Below are positions 33,655 through 43,799 of a stretch of 64,000 bases of DNA, one piece after another. Positions within the stretch are counted from its first letter, which is position 1; each line of letters opens with the position of its first letter. The translations under genes and the position numbers were made by a program. Source of the stretch: Saccharothrix luteola (lineage in GTDB: Bacteria > Actinomycetota > Actinomycetes > Mycobacteriales > Pseudonocardiaceae); assembly GCF_020859565.1 (NCBI RefSeq), contig NZ_JAJHUO010000009.1:186001-250000 (forward strand), in the 5' to 3' direction. A model generated the notes under the pieces. It saw only the letters and a program-made list of their open reading frames with translations. It searched no databases and was not told the DNA's origin.

Positions 33655-33697
33655 CAACGGACCCGAAACCACCCCGCGGAGGCCCGATTTGACCTGG
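33655..33697 (-). repeat. Right copy of the 43-bp inverted repeat flanking the monooxygenase gene
   Basis: Pairs with 32122-32164. The two copies enclose the monooxygenase gene and its upstream TAGGGG pair. The core CGATTTKACMTGG also recurs at 32007 in direct orientation. Apart from these repeats and the hairpin at 33754-33795, 33472-33821 holds no gene. Confidence 0.65.
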
Positions 33698-33753
33698 CTT
33701 TCGCACCCCCACAGCCCCGACCAGACCACCAAACAGCCCCGACCCCCACAACA

Positions 33754-33795
33754 CTCAGGCCCCACGACCTCCCAACCGGGAGTCGCGGGGCCTGA
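33754..33795 (-). terminator. Hairpin terminator downstream of the FtsX-type permease gene
   Basis: Ten-base arms CTCAGGCCCC and GGGGCCTGAG pair perfectly, and an inner CGACCTCCC/GGGAGTCG stem extends the hairpin with one bulge. It begins 27 bp after the permease stop on the minus strand, so it probably ends the ABC transporter transcript. Confidence 0.65.
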
Positions 33796-33821
33796 GCGGA
33801 CGCGGCGCTGACGGGGTGCTG

Positions 33822-36359
33822 CTAGTCGCCCTCTGGCAGTGCGGCCTCCAAGGGTCGACCCTTCGTCGCACGCATCGCGAACGTGAACGTCGCGGCGAGC
33901 ACGAGCACGAATGCCGCCCCGATCACGGCGAAGTACATCCACACCGGGCCGACCGGGAACGGCGAACCCGTCCGCGCCAGGCTGAACGACACGATCGTCG
34001 TCGGCGCGATGAGGCTGCCGAGCACGATGCCGATGAGCGCCACCAGCACGCCCTCCAGCATCGTCATCCTCATCACCTGGCCGCGGGTCGCGCCGGTGAG
34101 CCGCTGCAACCCGAACTCACGACGCCGCCTGCCGACCGACAGCGCCAACGTGTTGATCACCGAGATCGCGATGAAGCCGAGCAGGATGGTCAGGAACAGG
34201 TAGTTGATCGTGGCCATCGCGTCGAGGTAGTTCTCGAACGCCTCGTTCAGCTGCTCCCGGTTCACCACGTGGCTGCCCGGGTGGGCCGCCGTCACCGCCT
34301 CCACCGCCGCGGTCAGCTGCGCCGCGTCCGTGCCGGCCGCCGGCGCCGCCACGATGTGGTTGGGCAGGCCGGACGTGGTGTGGTCGGCGAGCAACCGGGC
34401 GGGCAGGATGATCGAGGTGAAGTCCTCGTCCTCGGCGTGCAGCGCGACGACCCGCAGGTCGACCTCCGCGCCGTCACCGAGGCGCATCGTGATCGAGTCA
34501 CCGACCTTCACACCCATGGCCTGCGCGTGACCCTCGTTGAGCGACACCGAATCGCCCTCCAGGTCCGCCAGCGAGCCCTGCGCCACCGTGGTCGTGGTGA
34601 CCTGCTGCGCGGCGTCCGCCGTCAAGCCCTTCAGCTGCCAGCCGCCGAGGCTCTGCTGACCGGCCCACGCGTCGGCCGGCGAGGTGATGAACCCGTTGCT
34701 CACCAGGAACTCCGACGCCGTGCCGACCCCCGGCACCGCCCGGACCTCCTCCAACACGGAGGGCGCGAACCCGTCCGGTCCCGACCGCAGGATCGTGTTG
34801 GCGCCGAAGCCCTCGGTGTACTTGCCCACCGTGCTCTGCTCGGTCGTGTTCACGTACAGGCTGCCGGTGCCCACGGAGACCAGCAGGATCAACGGCGTGA
34901 TCACGGCGGCCACCTGAGCGGGCCGGGCCCGCGCGTTGAGCGTGGCCAGCGTGCCCGAGAACCCCGACAGCGCGCGCAGCAGCGGACCGAGCACGGCGAC
35001 CATGAGCCGCGAGACGTCCGGGCCCAGCAGCAGCAACGCGATCGCCAGCAGGATCGACGACCAGGTCGCCGGTCCGGCCACGAACGGGCCGCTGACGAAG
35101 TTGAACGTGACGAAGACCAGGCCACCGGAGTAGATCACGCACAGGATGGCCAGGCCCCGCCGGACCCACCCGGCGCGGGTGCGCTGGGCGGCGAGGTCGC
35201 CGAGCGCCTCGATCGGCCGCGTCTTGGTCGCCCGCCGACCGGCCACCAGCCCCGCGCCCACGGCCGTGACCAGGGCGGTCGCCACCGCGGCGACGGTCGG
35301 GATCCAGCCGAGGTGGAACGCCATCATCTTGGGCGCGATCTCCGCGTCCACGACCCGGCTGAACAGCCAGCGACCCAGCAGGACGCCCGGCGCGACGGCC
35401 AGCGCGGAGGCGACCAGCGCGACCGCGATCGTCTCGCCGAGCACCATCCGCCGCAGCTGACCCGGCGTCGCGCCGACCGCGCGCATCAGCGCGAGCTCGC
35501 GGTGGCGGTTCTGCAGCGCCAGGGTGAGCGTCACCGCGATGCCCAGCAGCGACACCAGGAAGGCGACGCTGGCCAGCATCAACGAGATCAGCAGCAGGTC
35601 GTCGGACTCCAACGCGACCGGGTACTCGGCGTGACCGCGCTGGTCACCGGTCAGCACGGTCGCCTGCTTGCCCGCGACCGCGTCGGTGATCCGCTGGGCG
35701 AGCGCCGCCGTGTCCGTGCCCGGCTCGGGCAGCACGGCGATCGCGTCGACCTTCGACGTGTCGGTCACGAACCGGCGCGCGTCGTCGCCGGTGAAGAAGA
35801 CGGTCGCCGAGTTGTTCGCGCCCGGACCGCTCGCGATGCCGGCGACCTCGAACTGCTCGACACCGCCCGCGATGGACAGCGTGACCGGCTCGCCGACCTT
35901 CGCGCCGGACTGCTGCTGCGCGATCGGGTCGAGCACGACCTGGCCCGCGGTGGGCGCGGCGCCCTCGCTGAGCGAGTACGGGCGCAGCTTCGCGGTGTCC
36001 CAGTCGTGGCCGGTGGTGGCCAGCGGCGTGCCGCTCGGCGGGGTGGTGCCCAGCGGCAGGACCGGGAAACCGCGGTCCGGCACCGCTTCGGCGACACCCG
36101 GGACGGCCGCCACCGTGTCGACCAGGTCCTCGTCGAGCCGGATGCGCTCGCTGAACGAGCCGGTCGCGCCGAACCTCTGATCCCCGGTCACCACGACCGG
36201 CGCGGCGGCCAGCCGTTCGGCGGGGATGGCGTTGAGCATGGTGGTCTCCAGCAGACCACCCGCCGCGATCATCATCGCCGCGCACAGGAACATGCCGACG
36301 AACGTCGCCACGAACCCGGCCCAGCGGTGCCGCAGCGTCAGCAGGGCGAGGCGCAGCAT
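33822..36359 (-). CDS. ABC transporter permease, MacB/FtsX-type with two FtsX domains
   Basis: 845 aa membrane protein. One N-terminal membrane helix (about 15-37) is followed by a roughly 200-residue extracytoplasmic domain. A first FtsX-type block has helices around SVAFLVSLLGIAVTLTLALQ and the motif ELALMRAVGATPGQLRRMV. A second extracytoplasmic domain and a second FtsX block (REFGLQRLTGATRGQVMRM) follow near the C-terminus. This duplicated layout is typical of actinobacterial macrolide or lipid export and cell-envelope permeases. It overlaps the ATPase gene (ATGA) and functions with it. Export of, or self-resistance to, the macrolactam is inferred from position only. Confidence 0.85.
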   Translation of the reverse strand: MLRLALLTLRHRWAGFVATFVGMFLCAAMMIAAGGLLETTMLNAIPAERLAAAPVVVTGDQRFGATGSFSERIRLDEDLVDTVAAVPGVAEAVPDRGFPVLPLGTTPPSGTPLATTGHDWDTAKLRPYSLSEGAAPTAGQVVLDPIAQQQSGAKVGEPVTLSIAGGVEQFEVAGIASGPGANNSATVFFTGDDARRFVTDTSKVDAIAVLPEPGTDTAALAQRITDAVAGKQATVLTGDQRGHAEYPVALESDDLLLISLMLASVAFLVSLLGIAVTLTLALQNRHRELALMRAVGATPGQLRRMVLGETIAVALVASALAVAPGVLLGRWLFSRVVDAEIAPKMMAFHLGWIPTVAAVATALVTAVGAGLVAGRRATKTRPIEALGDLAAQRTRAGWVRRGLAILCVIYSGGLVFVTFNFVSGPFVAGPATWSSILLAIALLLLGPDVSRLMVAVLGPLLRALSGFSGTLATLNARARPAQVAAVITPLILLVSVGTGSLYVNTTEQSTVGKYTEGFGANTILRSGPDGFAPSVLEEVRAVPGVGTASEFLVSNGFITSPADAWAGQQSLGGWQLKGLTADAAQQVTTTTVAQGSLADLEGDSVSLNEGHAQAMGVKVGDSITMRLGDGAEVDLRVVALHAEDEDFTSIILPARLLADHTTSGLPNHIVAAPAAGTDAAQLTAAVEAVTAAHPGSHVVNREQLNEAFENYLDAMATINYLFLTILLGFIAISVINTLALSVGRRRREFGLQRLTGATRGQVMRMTMLEGVLVALIGIVLGSLIAPTTIVSFSLARTGSPFPVGPVWMYFAVIGAAFVLVLAATFTFAMRATKGRPLEAALPEGD

Positions 36360-37150
36360 CAGGCACCCCCGAACGCGCTCGACCCGACGGCGTCCTTGTC
36401 GGCCCAGGCGCCGAGCATCGTCATGCGCTCGGCGACGGTCTCGGCGGTGGGGTTGCGCAGCTCGCTGTCGATCTGGCCGTCCGCGAGGAACACGACGCGG
36501 TCGGCGTAGGAAGCGGCGGACGGGTCGTGCGTGACCATGACGATGGTGTGCTGGTGGTTGCGCACGGCGTTGCGCAGCAGGGTCAGCACGCTGCGGCCGG
36601 AGCGGGTGTCCAACGCGCCGGTCGGCTCGTCGGCGAAGATCACGGCAGGGCGGGTGATGAGGGCGCGCGCGACGGCGACGCGCTGCTGCTGACCACCCGA
36701 CAGCTCGGTCGGCCGGTGGTGGCGGCGGTCCGCGAGACCGACCTGCGCCAGGGCGTCCTCCACCGCGGCGCGGTCCGGCTTGGTACCGGCCAGCTGCAGC
36801 GGCAGCGTCACGTTCTGCTCGGCGGTCAGCGCGGGCAGCAGGTTGAGCGACTGGAAGATGAACCCGATGCGCCGGCGGCGCAGCAGCGTCAACTTCTTCT
36901 CGTTCAGCTTGCCGAGGTCGACGCCGTCCAGCACGACCGTGCCGGAGGTGGGCTGGTCGAGCCCGGCCGCGCAGTGCAGCATCGTGCTCTTGCCCGACCC
37001 GGACGGGCCCATGACGGCGGTGAAGGTGCCCTTCTCGAATTCGAGCGAGAGATCGGCCAGCGCGGTGACGCTGTTCGCACCTTTGCCGTAGACCTTGCGC
37101 ACGGAATCCAGCCGGACAATCGCCGTGCTCGAGGATTTCTGGGTTTCCAC
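36359..37150 (-). CDS. ABC transporter ATP-binding protein, LolD/MacB family
   Basis: 263 aa. Walker A GPSGSGKST, signature LSGGQQQRVAVARAL, Walker B VIFADEPTGALD and the H-loop VTHDPSAASYAD are all intact. GTG 37150 is chosen because GAGGAG lies 7-8 nt upstream; longer in-frame starts lack this. It energises the two-domain FtsX permease encoded directly downstream. Upstream, 37151-37369 holds no gene. CAGGGGT and GGCTAGCC near 37265-37284 on the minus strand resemble degenerate copies of the TAGGGG motif, but the spacing to any -10 is not convincing. Confidence 0.88.
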   Translation of the reverse strand: METQKSSSTAIVRLDSVRKVYGKGANSVTALADLSLEFEKGTFTAVMGPSGSGKSTMLHCAAGLDQPTSGTVVLDGVDLGKLNEKKLTLLRRRRIGFIFQSLNLLPALTAEQNVTLPLQLAGTKPDRAAVEDALAQVGLADRRHHRPTELSGGQQQRVAVARALITRPAVIFADEPTGALDTRSGRSVLTLLRNAVRNHQHTIVMVTHDPSAASYADRVVFLADGQIDSELRNPTAETVAERMTMLGAWADKDAVGSSAFGGA

Positions 37151-37369
37151 TTCGTGACTCCTCAAAGGTTCGTCAGCGCCGTTCGTCGTGCCGCATCGCA
37201 TCTGGCAGCGACACTACGAGCGGTTGGCGCTCCGTTGGAATGGGGCGCGCCCTGAGCCGGTGGGTAGGGCTAGCCTCACCCCTGGTCGCTGGCGCTGACA
37301 CCAAGACCGCCGGGGGGTCGGCCGGTCCGGCGTTCCTGCGGTTTTCCCGGTGGTCGCGGTCCTCGGCGC

Positions 37370-38323
37370 TCACGCCGGGAACAGCTCATCGAGCTTTCCC
37401 GACACCTCGTCGTCGAGCGGCGCGCCCAGCGCGCGTTCGGCCGAGGCCAGGTGGTCCAGGGTGCGCGGGCCGATGACCGCGCCGGTGATCCCCGGCCTGG
37501 TCAGCACCCAGGACAGCGCCACCTCGGCCGGGTCCGCGCCGAGCTCGGCGCAGAGCTTCTCGTACTCGCTGATCCGGTCCCGCTGCGTGCGCATCTCGAC
37601 CTCGGCCCGGCCCTGCGCCGTCTTGACCGCGGTGCCGTCCGCGAGCTTGCGCACCGCGCCGCCCAGCAGACCGCCGTGCAGCGGCGACCACGCGAACACC
37701 CCGACGCCGTAAGCGGTGGTCGCCGGGATCAGCTCGGCCTCCGCGCCGCGCCGGACCAGGTTGTAGACGCACTGCTCGGACACGACGCCGAGGTTCCCGC
37801 GCCGCACCGCCGCTTCCTGCGCCGACACCAGGTACCAGGCGGCGAAGTTGGACGTGCCGACGTAGCGGACCTTGCCCTGCCCGATCAGCACCTCCAACGC
37901 GCCCCACACCTCGTCCCACGGCGCGGTGAAGTCCATGTCGTGCAACTGGAACAGGTCGATCCAGTCGGTGCGCAACCGGCGCAGCGACGCGTCGCAGGAG
38001 GCGATGATGTGCCGCGCGGACAACCCCTGGTCGTTGGGCCGGTCGCTCATCGGCTGGCACACCTTCGTGCCCAGCACCACCTTGTCCCGCCGGCCGCCGT
38101 CACGGGCGAACCACTCGCCGATCAGCTCCTCGGTGAATCCCTTGTGGACCTGCCAGCCGTAGTTGTTGGCGGTGTCGAAGAAGTTCACGCCGCGGTCGAG
38201 CGCGGCGTCCATGATCTCGAAGCCCTCTTCGCGGGTGGTGCGCACGCCGAAGTTGAGCGTGCCGAGGCACAGCCTGCTCACCTTCAGCGCCGTGCGGCCG
38301 AGCCTGACGTGCTGCACCGTCAC
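37370..38323 (-). CDS. vinE: NDP-hexose 3-ketoreductase, aldo/keto reductase family (VinE-like)
   Basis: 317 aa AKR with GTLNFG, FFDTANNYGW (catalytic Tyr region), LGTKVCQPM, DWIDLFQLHDMD and a C-terminal GPRTLDHLASAERAL NADPH motif. In deoxysugar pathways such AKRs reduce the 3-keto group formed by a 2,3-dehydratase, giving a 2-deoxy sugar. It overlaps the 2,3-dehydratase stop by GTGA, so the pair works as one unit. The stereochemistry at C3 cannot be read from the sequence. VinE is the counterpart in vicenisamine biosynthesis. Confidence 0.8.
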   Translation of the reverse strand: MTVQHVRLGRTALKVSRLCLGTLNFGVRTTREEGFEIMDAALDRGVNFFDTANNYGWQVHKGFTEELIGEWFARDGGRRDKVVLGTKVCQPMSDRPNDQGLSARHIIASCDASLRRLRTDWIDLFQLHDMDFTAPWDEVWGALEVLIGQGKVRYVGTSNFAAWYLVSAQEAAVRRGNLGVVSEQCVYNLVRRGAEAELIPATTAYGVGVFAWSPLHGGLLGGAVRKLADGTAVKTAQGRAEVEMRTQRDRISEYEKLCAELGADPAEVALSWVLTRPGITGAVIGPRTLDHLASAERALGAPLDDEVSGKLDELFPA

Positions 38324-39795
38324 CCCTCGTCCCAGTTCGACGCGCCGAACGTGCTGTGCAGGCAGGCGATCAGGCTGCGCGCCTGCACGTTGACGTAGTG
38401 CCCGTGCCGCAGCAGGCTCACCAGCTGGTGCAGCGTCATCCAGCGGTAGTCGTCCGCCAGCTCCGGCGGCACGTCCAAGTCGACCTCGACCACGGTGTAG
38501 CGGGTCTGCGCGTTGAAGAACCGCCCACCCTCCTCGGACAGGACCGTCTCGAACCGCACCCGTTCCGCCGGCGCGTCGAGCACCTCGTCCAGGAACGGCG
38601 GGCGCGCGGCGTCGGGCAGCGCGGCGTAGTTGCTCGGCATGCCCTGCACCGTCGGACCCAGCTCGACCACGTCGAGGTAGCCCGGTTCCACCCGCGCGTT
38701 CACCAGCACGTGCAGCACGCCGTTGATCGGCTTGGCGAGGAACGCCACCACGCCGACGTCGGTGGGCTCGATCATCGGCTGGGTCCAGCTGCGCACCTCG
38801 CGGTTGCCCGCGACCGTGTCGACGCCGACGACGTTGAAGAACAGCCCGCTCTCGTGCGAGATCCGCTCGTCCGTGCGCACCCAGTGCTCGACCTGGTCCA
38901 GCGGGATGCGCTGGGTGGTCACGTCGTGCCGGGTCCGCGCGCCGGTGATCCAGCTCAGGATCTCGCCGGTGGTGTGCAGGCTGCCCTCGTCGTCGCTGCA
39001 CGACCGCAGCACGTCGAGCCGCACCGCGCCGGCCGCGGCCGAGAACGCGTCGGTCAGCCGGTCACCGGAGAACGGCAGGCAGGACAGCACCGTGCGGGAG
39101 TCCATGTTGACCAGGTTGTCGATCTCGAACAGGTGGTGCAGCTGGCCGATCGTCAGCCAGCAGAACCCGTCGAGCAGCTCGACGTCGTCGGTGGTCTCGA
39201 CGATGATGTTCCGGTTCCGCTTGCGGTAGTACCAGGAACCCTGCTCGGACTGCAGCACGTCCGCCAGCACGTGGTTGCGGTCGGTGTCGGTGAAGTAGTC
39301 CAGGTACGGCACCGGGGCGCCCTTGTGCACCCGCGTGTAGTTGCTCTTGGTCGCCTGCACGGTGGGGGACAGCTGCAAGGTGTTGCAGTTCCCGGGCTCC
39401 ATCTTGGCCTGCATCAGGCAGTGCAGCACCCCGTTGAACTCCTTGACCAGGATGCCCAGGATGCCGATCTCCGGCTGGTTGATGATGGGCTGGGTCCACG
39501 CGGGCACGGCGGCGCCCTCGATCCGCACCGACAGGCCCTCCACCACGAAGAACTTGCCGCTGTCGTGGACCAGGTTCCCGGTGTCCGGGTCGGTCCGCCA
39601 CCCCTTCAGGTCGCGCAGCGGGATCTTCTCGATGACGCTGCCGTCGGTGGCCAGTCTCTCGGCGAACCACTGGAGGAACTCGGGCAGCGACATCTCGGAA
39701 CCGGAGTCGGCGAGGACCGACTCGGCGATGCGCACGGGTGTCGTCTCATCCGTGGTGCGCAGCAGGACGGCTCGTGCCGCCGTGGTTTCGGACAC
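38320..39795 (-). CDS. vinD: NDP-hexose 2,3-dehydratase (VinD/TylCVI-like)
   Basis: 491 aa with the internal duplication typical of this family. Each half has an IPL(D/R)xxxxW..D......H.SG.FF.V.G block followed by a WTQP(I/M)I motif and a KSNYT- or PSNYA-type segment (repeats start near residues 55 and 275). It removes the 2-hydroxyl from NDP-4-keto-6-deoxyglucose as the first step to a 2-deoxysugar. GTG 39795 has AGGAAG upstream; the long upstream extension in this frame has no coding support. Divergent from the aminotransferase gene. Confidence 0.88.
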   Translation of the reverse strand: MSETTAARAVLLRTTDETTPVRIAESVLADSGSEMSLPEFLQWFAERLATDGSVIEKIPLRDLKGWRTDPDTGNLVHDSGKFFVVEGLSVRIEGAAVPAWTQPIINQPEIGILGILVKEFNGVLHCLMQAKMEPGNCNTLQLSPTVQATKSNYTRVHKGAPVPYLDYFTDTDRNHVLADVLQSEQGSWYYRKRNRNIIVETTDDVELLDGFCWLTIGQLHHLFEIDNLVNMDSRTVLSCLPFSGDRLTDAFSAAAGAVRLDVLRSCSDDEGSLHTTGEILSWITGARTRHDVTTQRIPLDQVEHWVRTDERISHESGLFFNVVGVDTVAGNREVRSWTQPMIEPTDVGVVAFLAKPINGVLHVLVNARVEPGYLDVVELGPTVQGMPSNYAALPDAARPPFLDEVLDAPAERVRFETVLSEEGGRFFNAQTRYTVVEVDLDVPPELADDYRWMTLHQLVSLLRHGHYVNVQARSLIACLHSTFGASNWDEG

Positions 39796-40000
39796 TGGGC
39801 ACTTCCTGTGGCTCGTGAGCGGGCCGGCGCGGTCGGGAAGGGCGGACCGGCGCTGGAAAGGGTCGACGGTGCCGCGTGACCGGGTAGAGTGGAGGGACGG
39901 GTCGACGCGGTCGACCCGCTCGATCGTGTTGCCTCGGCGCGGTGGAATCAAGGCCGGCGCGGAACCTAAGGGTGAGGTCGGGGGGTGCGCCCGGGTTCCG

Positions 40001-40068
40001 TAAGGGGCGGCCGAGGGGTGGCCGGTGTTCCGTAGGGGTTGAAGGGGCGGTCGACCGGCCCGCACCAT
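40001..40068 (+). promoter_or_regulatory. TAGGGG-type repeat array and leaderless promoter of the vinF-like gene
   Basis: AGGGG cores at 40003, 40014, 40034 and 40043 recur at roughly 10- or 20-bp steps, with TAGGGG at 40033-40038. A -10-like CACCAT is at 40063-40068, 24 nt further. The ATG at 40075 is only 6 nt after it, so transcription probably starts at the start codon. The rest of 39796-40074 has no gene. Confidence 0.55.
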
Positions 40069-40074
40069 GCAGGA

Positions 40075-41238
40075 ATGCCTGACGAGCCTCTTTTCAGCAG
40101 CCCGCTGCACGTGGGGCGCCCGAACGTGGGTGAACGGTCTCGCTTGTTCGAGCTCCTCAACGAGGCACTGGACAGGCTGTGGCTGACCGACGGTCCCCTG
40201 GTCCGCGAGTTCGAGCAGCGACTGGTCGAGGTGACCGGCGCGGATCACTGCGTGGCCGTGGTCAACGCGACGGTCGGCATCCAGCTCGCCGCCAGGGCGT
40301 GCGGCATCGGGCCGGGTGACGAGGTGATCGTGCCGTCGTTCACCTGGGTGGCCACCGCGCACGCGCTGAGCTGGATCGGCGTCGTCCCGGTGTTCTGCGA
40401 CATCGACCAGGGGACCGGCAACATCGACCCCGAGCACCTGGAGCGGGTGATCACCCCGAGCACCAAGGGGATCGTCGCCGTGCACGTGTTCGGCCGGCCG
40501 TGCCCCATCGCCGAGCTGACCGCGATCGCCGAGCGGCACGGCATCCCGCTGATCTTCGACGCGGCCCACGGCCTGGGCTCGACCTACGGCGGCGTGCCGC
40601 TGGGAGGGTTCGGCGCGGCCGAGGTGCTGAGCTTCCACGCCACGAAGTTCCTCAACAGCTTCGAGGGCGGCGCGGTGGTGACCAACGACCCCGAGCTGGC
40701 CGCGCGGATCCGCGCCATGCGCAACTTCGGCATCGACCCGGACCGCGACGTCGTCTCCCACGGCACCAACGGGAAGATGAACGAGGGCGTCGCCGCCATG
40801 GGCCTCACCTCGCTGGAGGTGATGGACGAGATCATCAAGCACAACCTGCTCAACTACGAGCTGTACCTCAGGGAGCTGGCCGACGTGCCGGGCGTGACGG
40901 TGCGGGAGCAGGCGCCGGACGAGCGGTCGAACAACCAGTACCTGGTGATCGAGGTCGACGGCGCGGTCGCCGGGCTGTCGCGCGACGAGATGTGCGACGA
41001 GCTGCACGCCCGCAACGTCATGGCGCGCCGCTACTTCCACCCCGCGTGCCACCAGATCGAGCCTTACAAGCAGGCGCCCGAGGTGCACGCACCCCTGCCG
41101 CTGCCGCACTCGGAGGCCTTGGCCGAGCGGGTGCTGGCGCTGCCGACCGGCACGTCCATCGGCGAGGAGGAGATCATCGGCATCGCCGCGATCATCCGCG
41201 CCGTCGTCACCGAACGGGGATCCCGTGTACGACGCTGA
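40075..41238 (+). CDS. vinF: PLP-dependent sugar aminotransferase, DegT/DnrJ/EryC1 family (VinF-like)
   Basis: 387 aa. PLP Lys191 in SFHATKF, plus GIQLAARACGIGPGDEVIVPSFTW and IFDAAHGLG motifs, place it in the sugar aminotransferase family. In the vicenisamine route VinF installs the 4-amino group on the 2,6-dideoxy-4-keto sugar. ATG 40075 lacks a ribosome site but sits right after a putative -10, consistent with a leaderless mRNA; an in-frame TTG at 40039 is the alternative. It overlaps the N-methyltransferase by 14 bp, which supports an N-methylated amino sugar. Confidence 0.85.
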   Translation: MPDEPLFSSPLHVGRPNVGERSRLFELLNEALDRLWLTDGPLVREFEQRLVEVTGADHCVAVVNATVGIQLAARACGIGPGDEVIVPSFTWVATAHALSWIGVVPVFCDIDQGTGNIDPEHLERVITPSTKGIVAVHVFGRPCPIAELTAIAERHGIPLIFDAAHGLGSTYGGVPLGGFGAAEVLSFHATKFLNSFEGGAVVTNDPELAARIRAMRNFGIDPDRDVVSHGTNGKMNEGVAAMGLTSLEVMDEIIKHNLLNYELYLRELADVPGVTVREQAPDERSNNQYLVIEVDGAVAGLSRDEMCDELHARNVMARRYFHPACHQIEPYKQAPEVHAPLPLPHSEALAERVLALPTGTSIGEEEIIGIAAIIRAVVTERGSRVRR

Positions 41239-41941
41239 GTTCGCCGACGCCTACGACGCGATCTACCAGGCGCACAAGGACTACCGGGCGGAAGCGGACG
41301 TGATCCGCGGCCTCGTGCTGGACCGCTGCCCACACGCGACCACGTTGCTGGACCTGGGCTGCGGCACGGGCTCGCACCTGGTCCACCTCGCCGAGCAGTT
41401 CGACGTGGTGGGCGTGGACCTGTCCGCGGCCATGGTGGAGCACGCCCGGGCGAAGCTGCCGGACGTGCCGATCCACTGCGGTGACATGCGGGACGTCGCG
41501 CTGGACCGCGAGTTCGACGCGGTGTGCTCGATGTACAGCTCCGTCGGCTACCTGCCCGGCCTGGCCGGGCTGCGCGCGGCGGCCGAGAACATGGTGCGGC
41601 ACCTGTCGCCCAAGGGCGTCCTGGTCGTGGAACCGTGGATCCTCGCCGAGCACTGGAACGGCGGCGAGCTGGTCACCGCGACGTTCGAGCACAACGGGGT
41701 CGTGGTGTCGCGGATGGGCCGGTGGAAGACCGTCAAGGCGCGCAGCGTGGTGGAGATGCACTACCTGGTCAGCGACGCCGAAGGCGACAACATCCGCTAC
41801 TTCACCGACCGCCAGAGCCTGGGGCTCTACACGAAGGCGGAGTACGAGGCCGCGTTCGCCGACGCCGGCTGCCCGGTGGAGTACGTCGAGGGCGGCGGCC
41901 ACGCGGCACGCGGGCTGTTCGTGGGCACCAGGCCGCTCTGA
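41225..41941 (+). CDS. vinG: SAM-dependent N-methyltransferase for the amino sugar (VinG/DesVI-like)
   Basis: 238 aa class I methyltransferase. The N-terminus MYDAEFADAYDAIYQAHKDY is typical of the DesVI/TylM1 sugar N-methyltransferases. SAM-binding motif I is LLDLGCGTGSHL, and CSMYSSVGYL follows. It would methylate the amine placed by the aminotransferase; mono- versus dimethylation cannot be told from sequence. GTG 41225 has GGGGA upstream and overlaps the end of the aminotransferase gene. Confidence 0.85.
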   Translation: MYDAEFADAYDAIYQAHKDYRAEADVIRGLVLDRCPHATTLLDLGCGTGSHLVHLAEQFDVVGVDLSAAMVEHARAKLPDVPIHCGDMRDVALDREFDAVCSMYSSVGYLPGLAGLRAAAENMVRHLSPKGVLVVEPWILAEHWNGGELVTATFEHNGVVVSRMGRWKTVKARSVVEMHYLVSDAEGDNIRYFTDRQSLGLYTKAEYEAAFADAGCPVEYVEGGGHAARGLFVGTRPL

Positions 41942-41975
41942 CCCGGCGTCCACCCCGGACGTCCCTTGTGGACGA

Positions 41976-42009
41976 AAAGCCCGGCTGGGACGATTCCCAG
42001 CCGGGCTTT
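41976..42009. terminator. Bidirectional hairpin terminator
   Basis: Perfect 14-bp stem, AAAGCCCGGCTGGG and its complement, with a 6-nt loop. It ends in A- and T-runs on both strands and lies between the convergent methyltransferase and ABC-2 permease genes. Confidence 0.85.
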
Positions 42010-42022
42010 CGCGGTCCTCCGG

Positions 42023-42788
42023 TCAGGCCGTGCGACGGCGGAACATCACCGTGCAGAACACGATGCCGGCGGCGGCGATGCCCACGCACCAGATGATCGC
42101 CAGCAGCGGGTTGTCACCCACCGGCGTGCCGAGCAGCAGGCCGCGGATGGTCTCGATGACCGGCGTCACCGGCTGGTACTCCGCGAACGGCTGCAACCAG
42201 CCCGGCATGGTGTGGATCGGCACGTACGCGCTGCTCGGGTAGGGCAGGAACACGACCACGAAGGTGAACGCGTTCGCGGCCTCGCTCGACCTGGCCAGCA
42301 CGCCGACCGACGCGGCCAACCACGCCATCGCGAAGATGAACAGCGCGATGATGCCGACCGCGCTGAGGATCTCGAGCGCGGTCGCCTCGGACCGGAACCC
42401 GTAGAGCAGCGCGACGCCGACCACCGGGATGAGCGTGACGATCGTGCGGACCGTGCCGACCAGGACGTGACCGGCGATCACCGGCGCGCCGCTGATGTCC
42501 ATGGACCGGAAGCGGTCCACGATGCCGCCGGTCATGTCGTTGTTGACGGTGACCGCGGTGGTGGCGGCGCCGAAGCCCGCGCAGGTCAGCAGGATGCCGG
42601 GGGTGAGGTAGAGGATGTAGTCGGTGCCGGTCTGGATGGCGCCCGCGAACAGCGACATGAACAGCACCATGATCGCGATCGGCAGGATCCAGGTGGTCAG
42701 CAGCGCGTCCAGGTCGCGCAGCGCGAGCCGGGTTGCCCGGCTGCTCATCGCGGGCCACTGGCCGAGGCGCGACGGCGGGGTGGCGGTG

Positions 42789-42796
<8 letters not shown>
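42023..42796 (-). CDS. ABC-2 type transporter permease, DrrB-like
   Basis: 257 aa with about six membrane helices starting near residue 38 (TTWILPIAIMVLFMSLFAG). It contains the ABC-2 features DMTGGIVDRFRSM and YPSSAYVPIHTMPGWLQPFAEYQP found in DrrB-type antibiotic exporters. GTG 42796 follows GGAG and overlaps the ATPase stop. With the DrrA-like ATPase it is the second exporter in the cluster and the better candidate for product efflux, judged from its place beside the glycosyltransferase. Confidence 0.87.

Positions 42797-43799
<1,003 letters not shown>

Noticed and set aside
32122..33697. Insertion sequence or composite transposon
   Set aside because: Inverted repeats are present but there is no transposase and no recognisable target duplication, so only the repeat and the possible cassette are reported.
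37265..37284. TAGGGG-type promoter for the MacB/FtsX-type transporter
   Set aside because: Only degenerate copies (CAGGGG, TAGGGC) in mixed orientation; no -10 at 23-24 nt.
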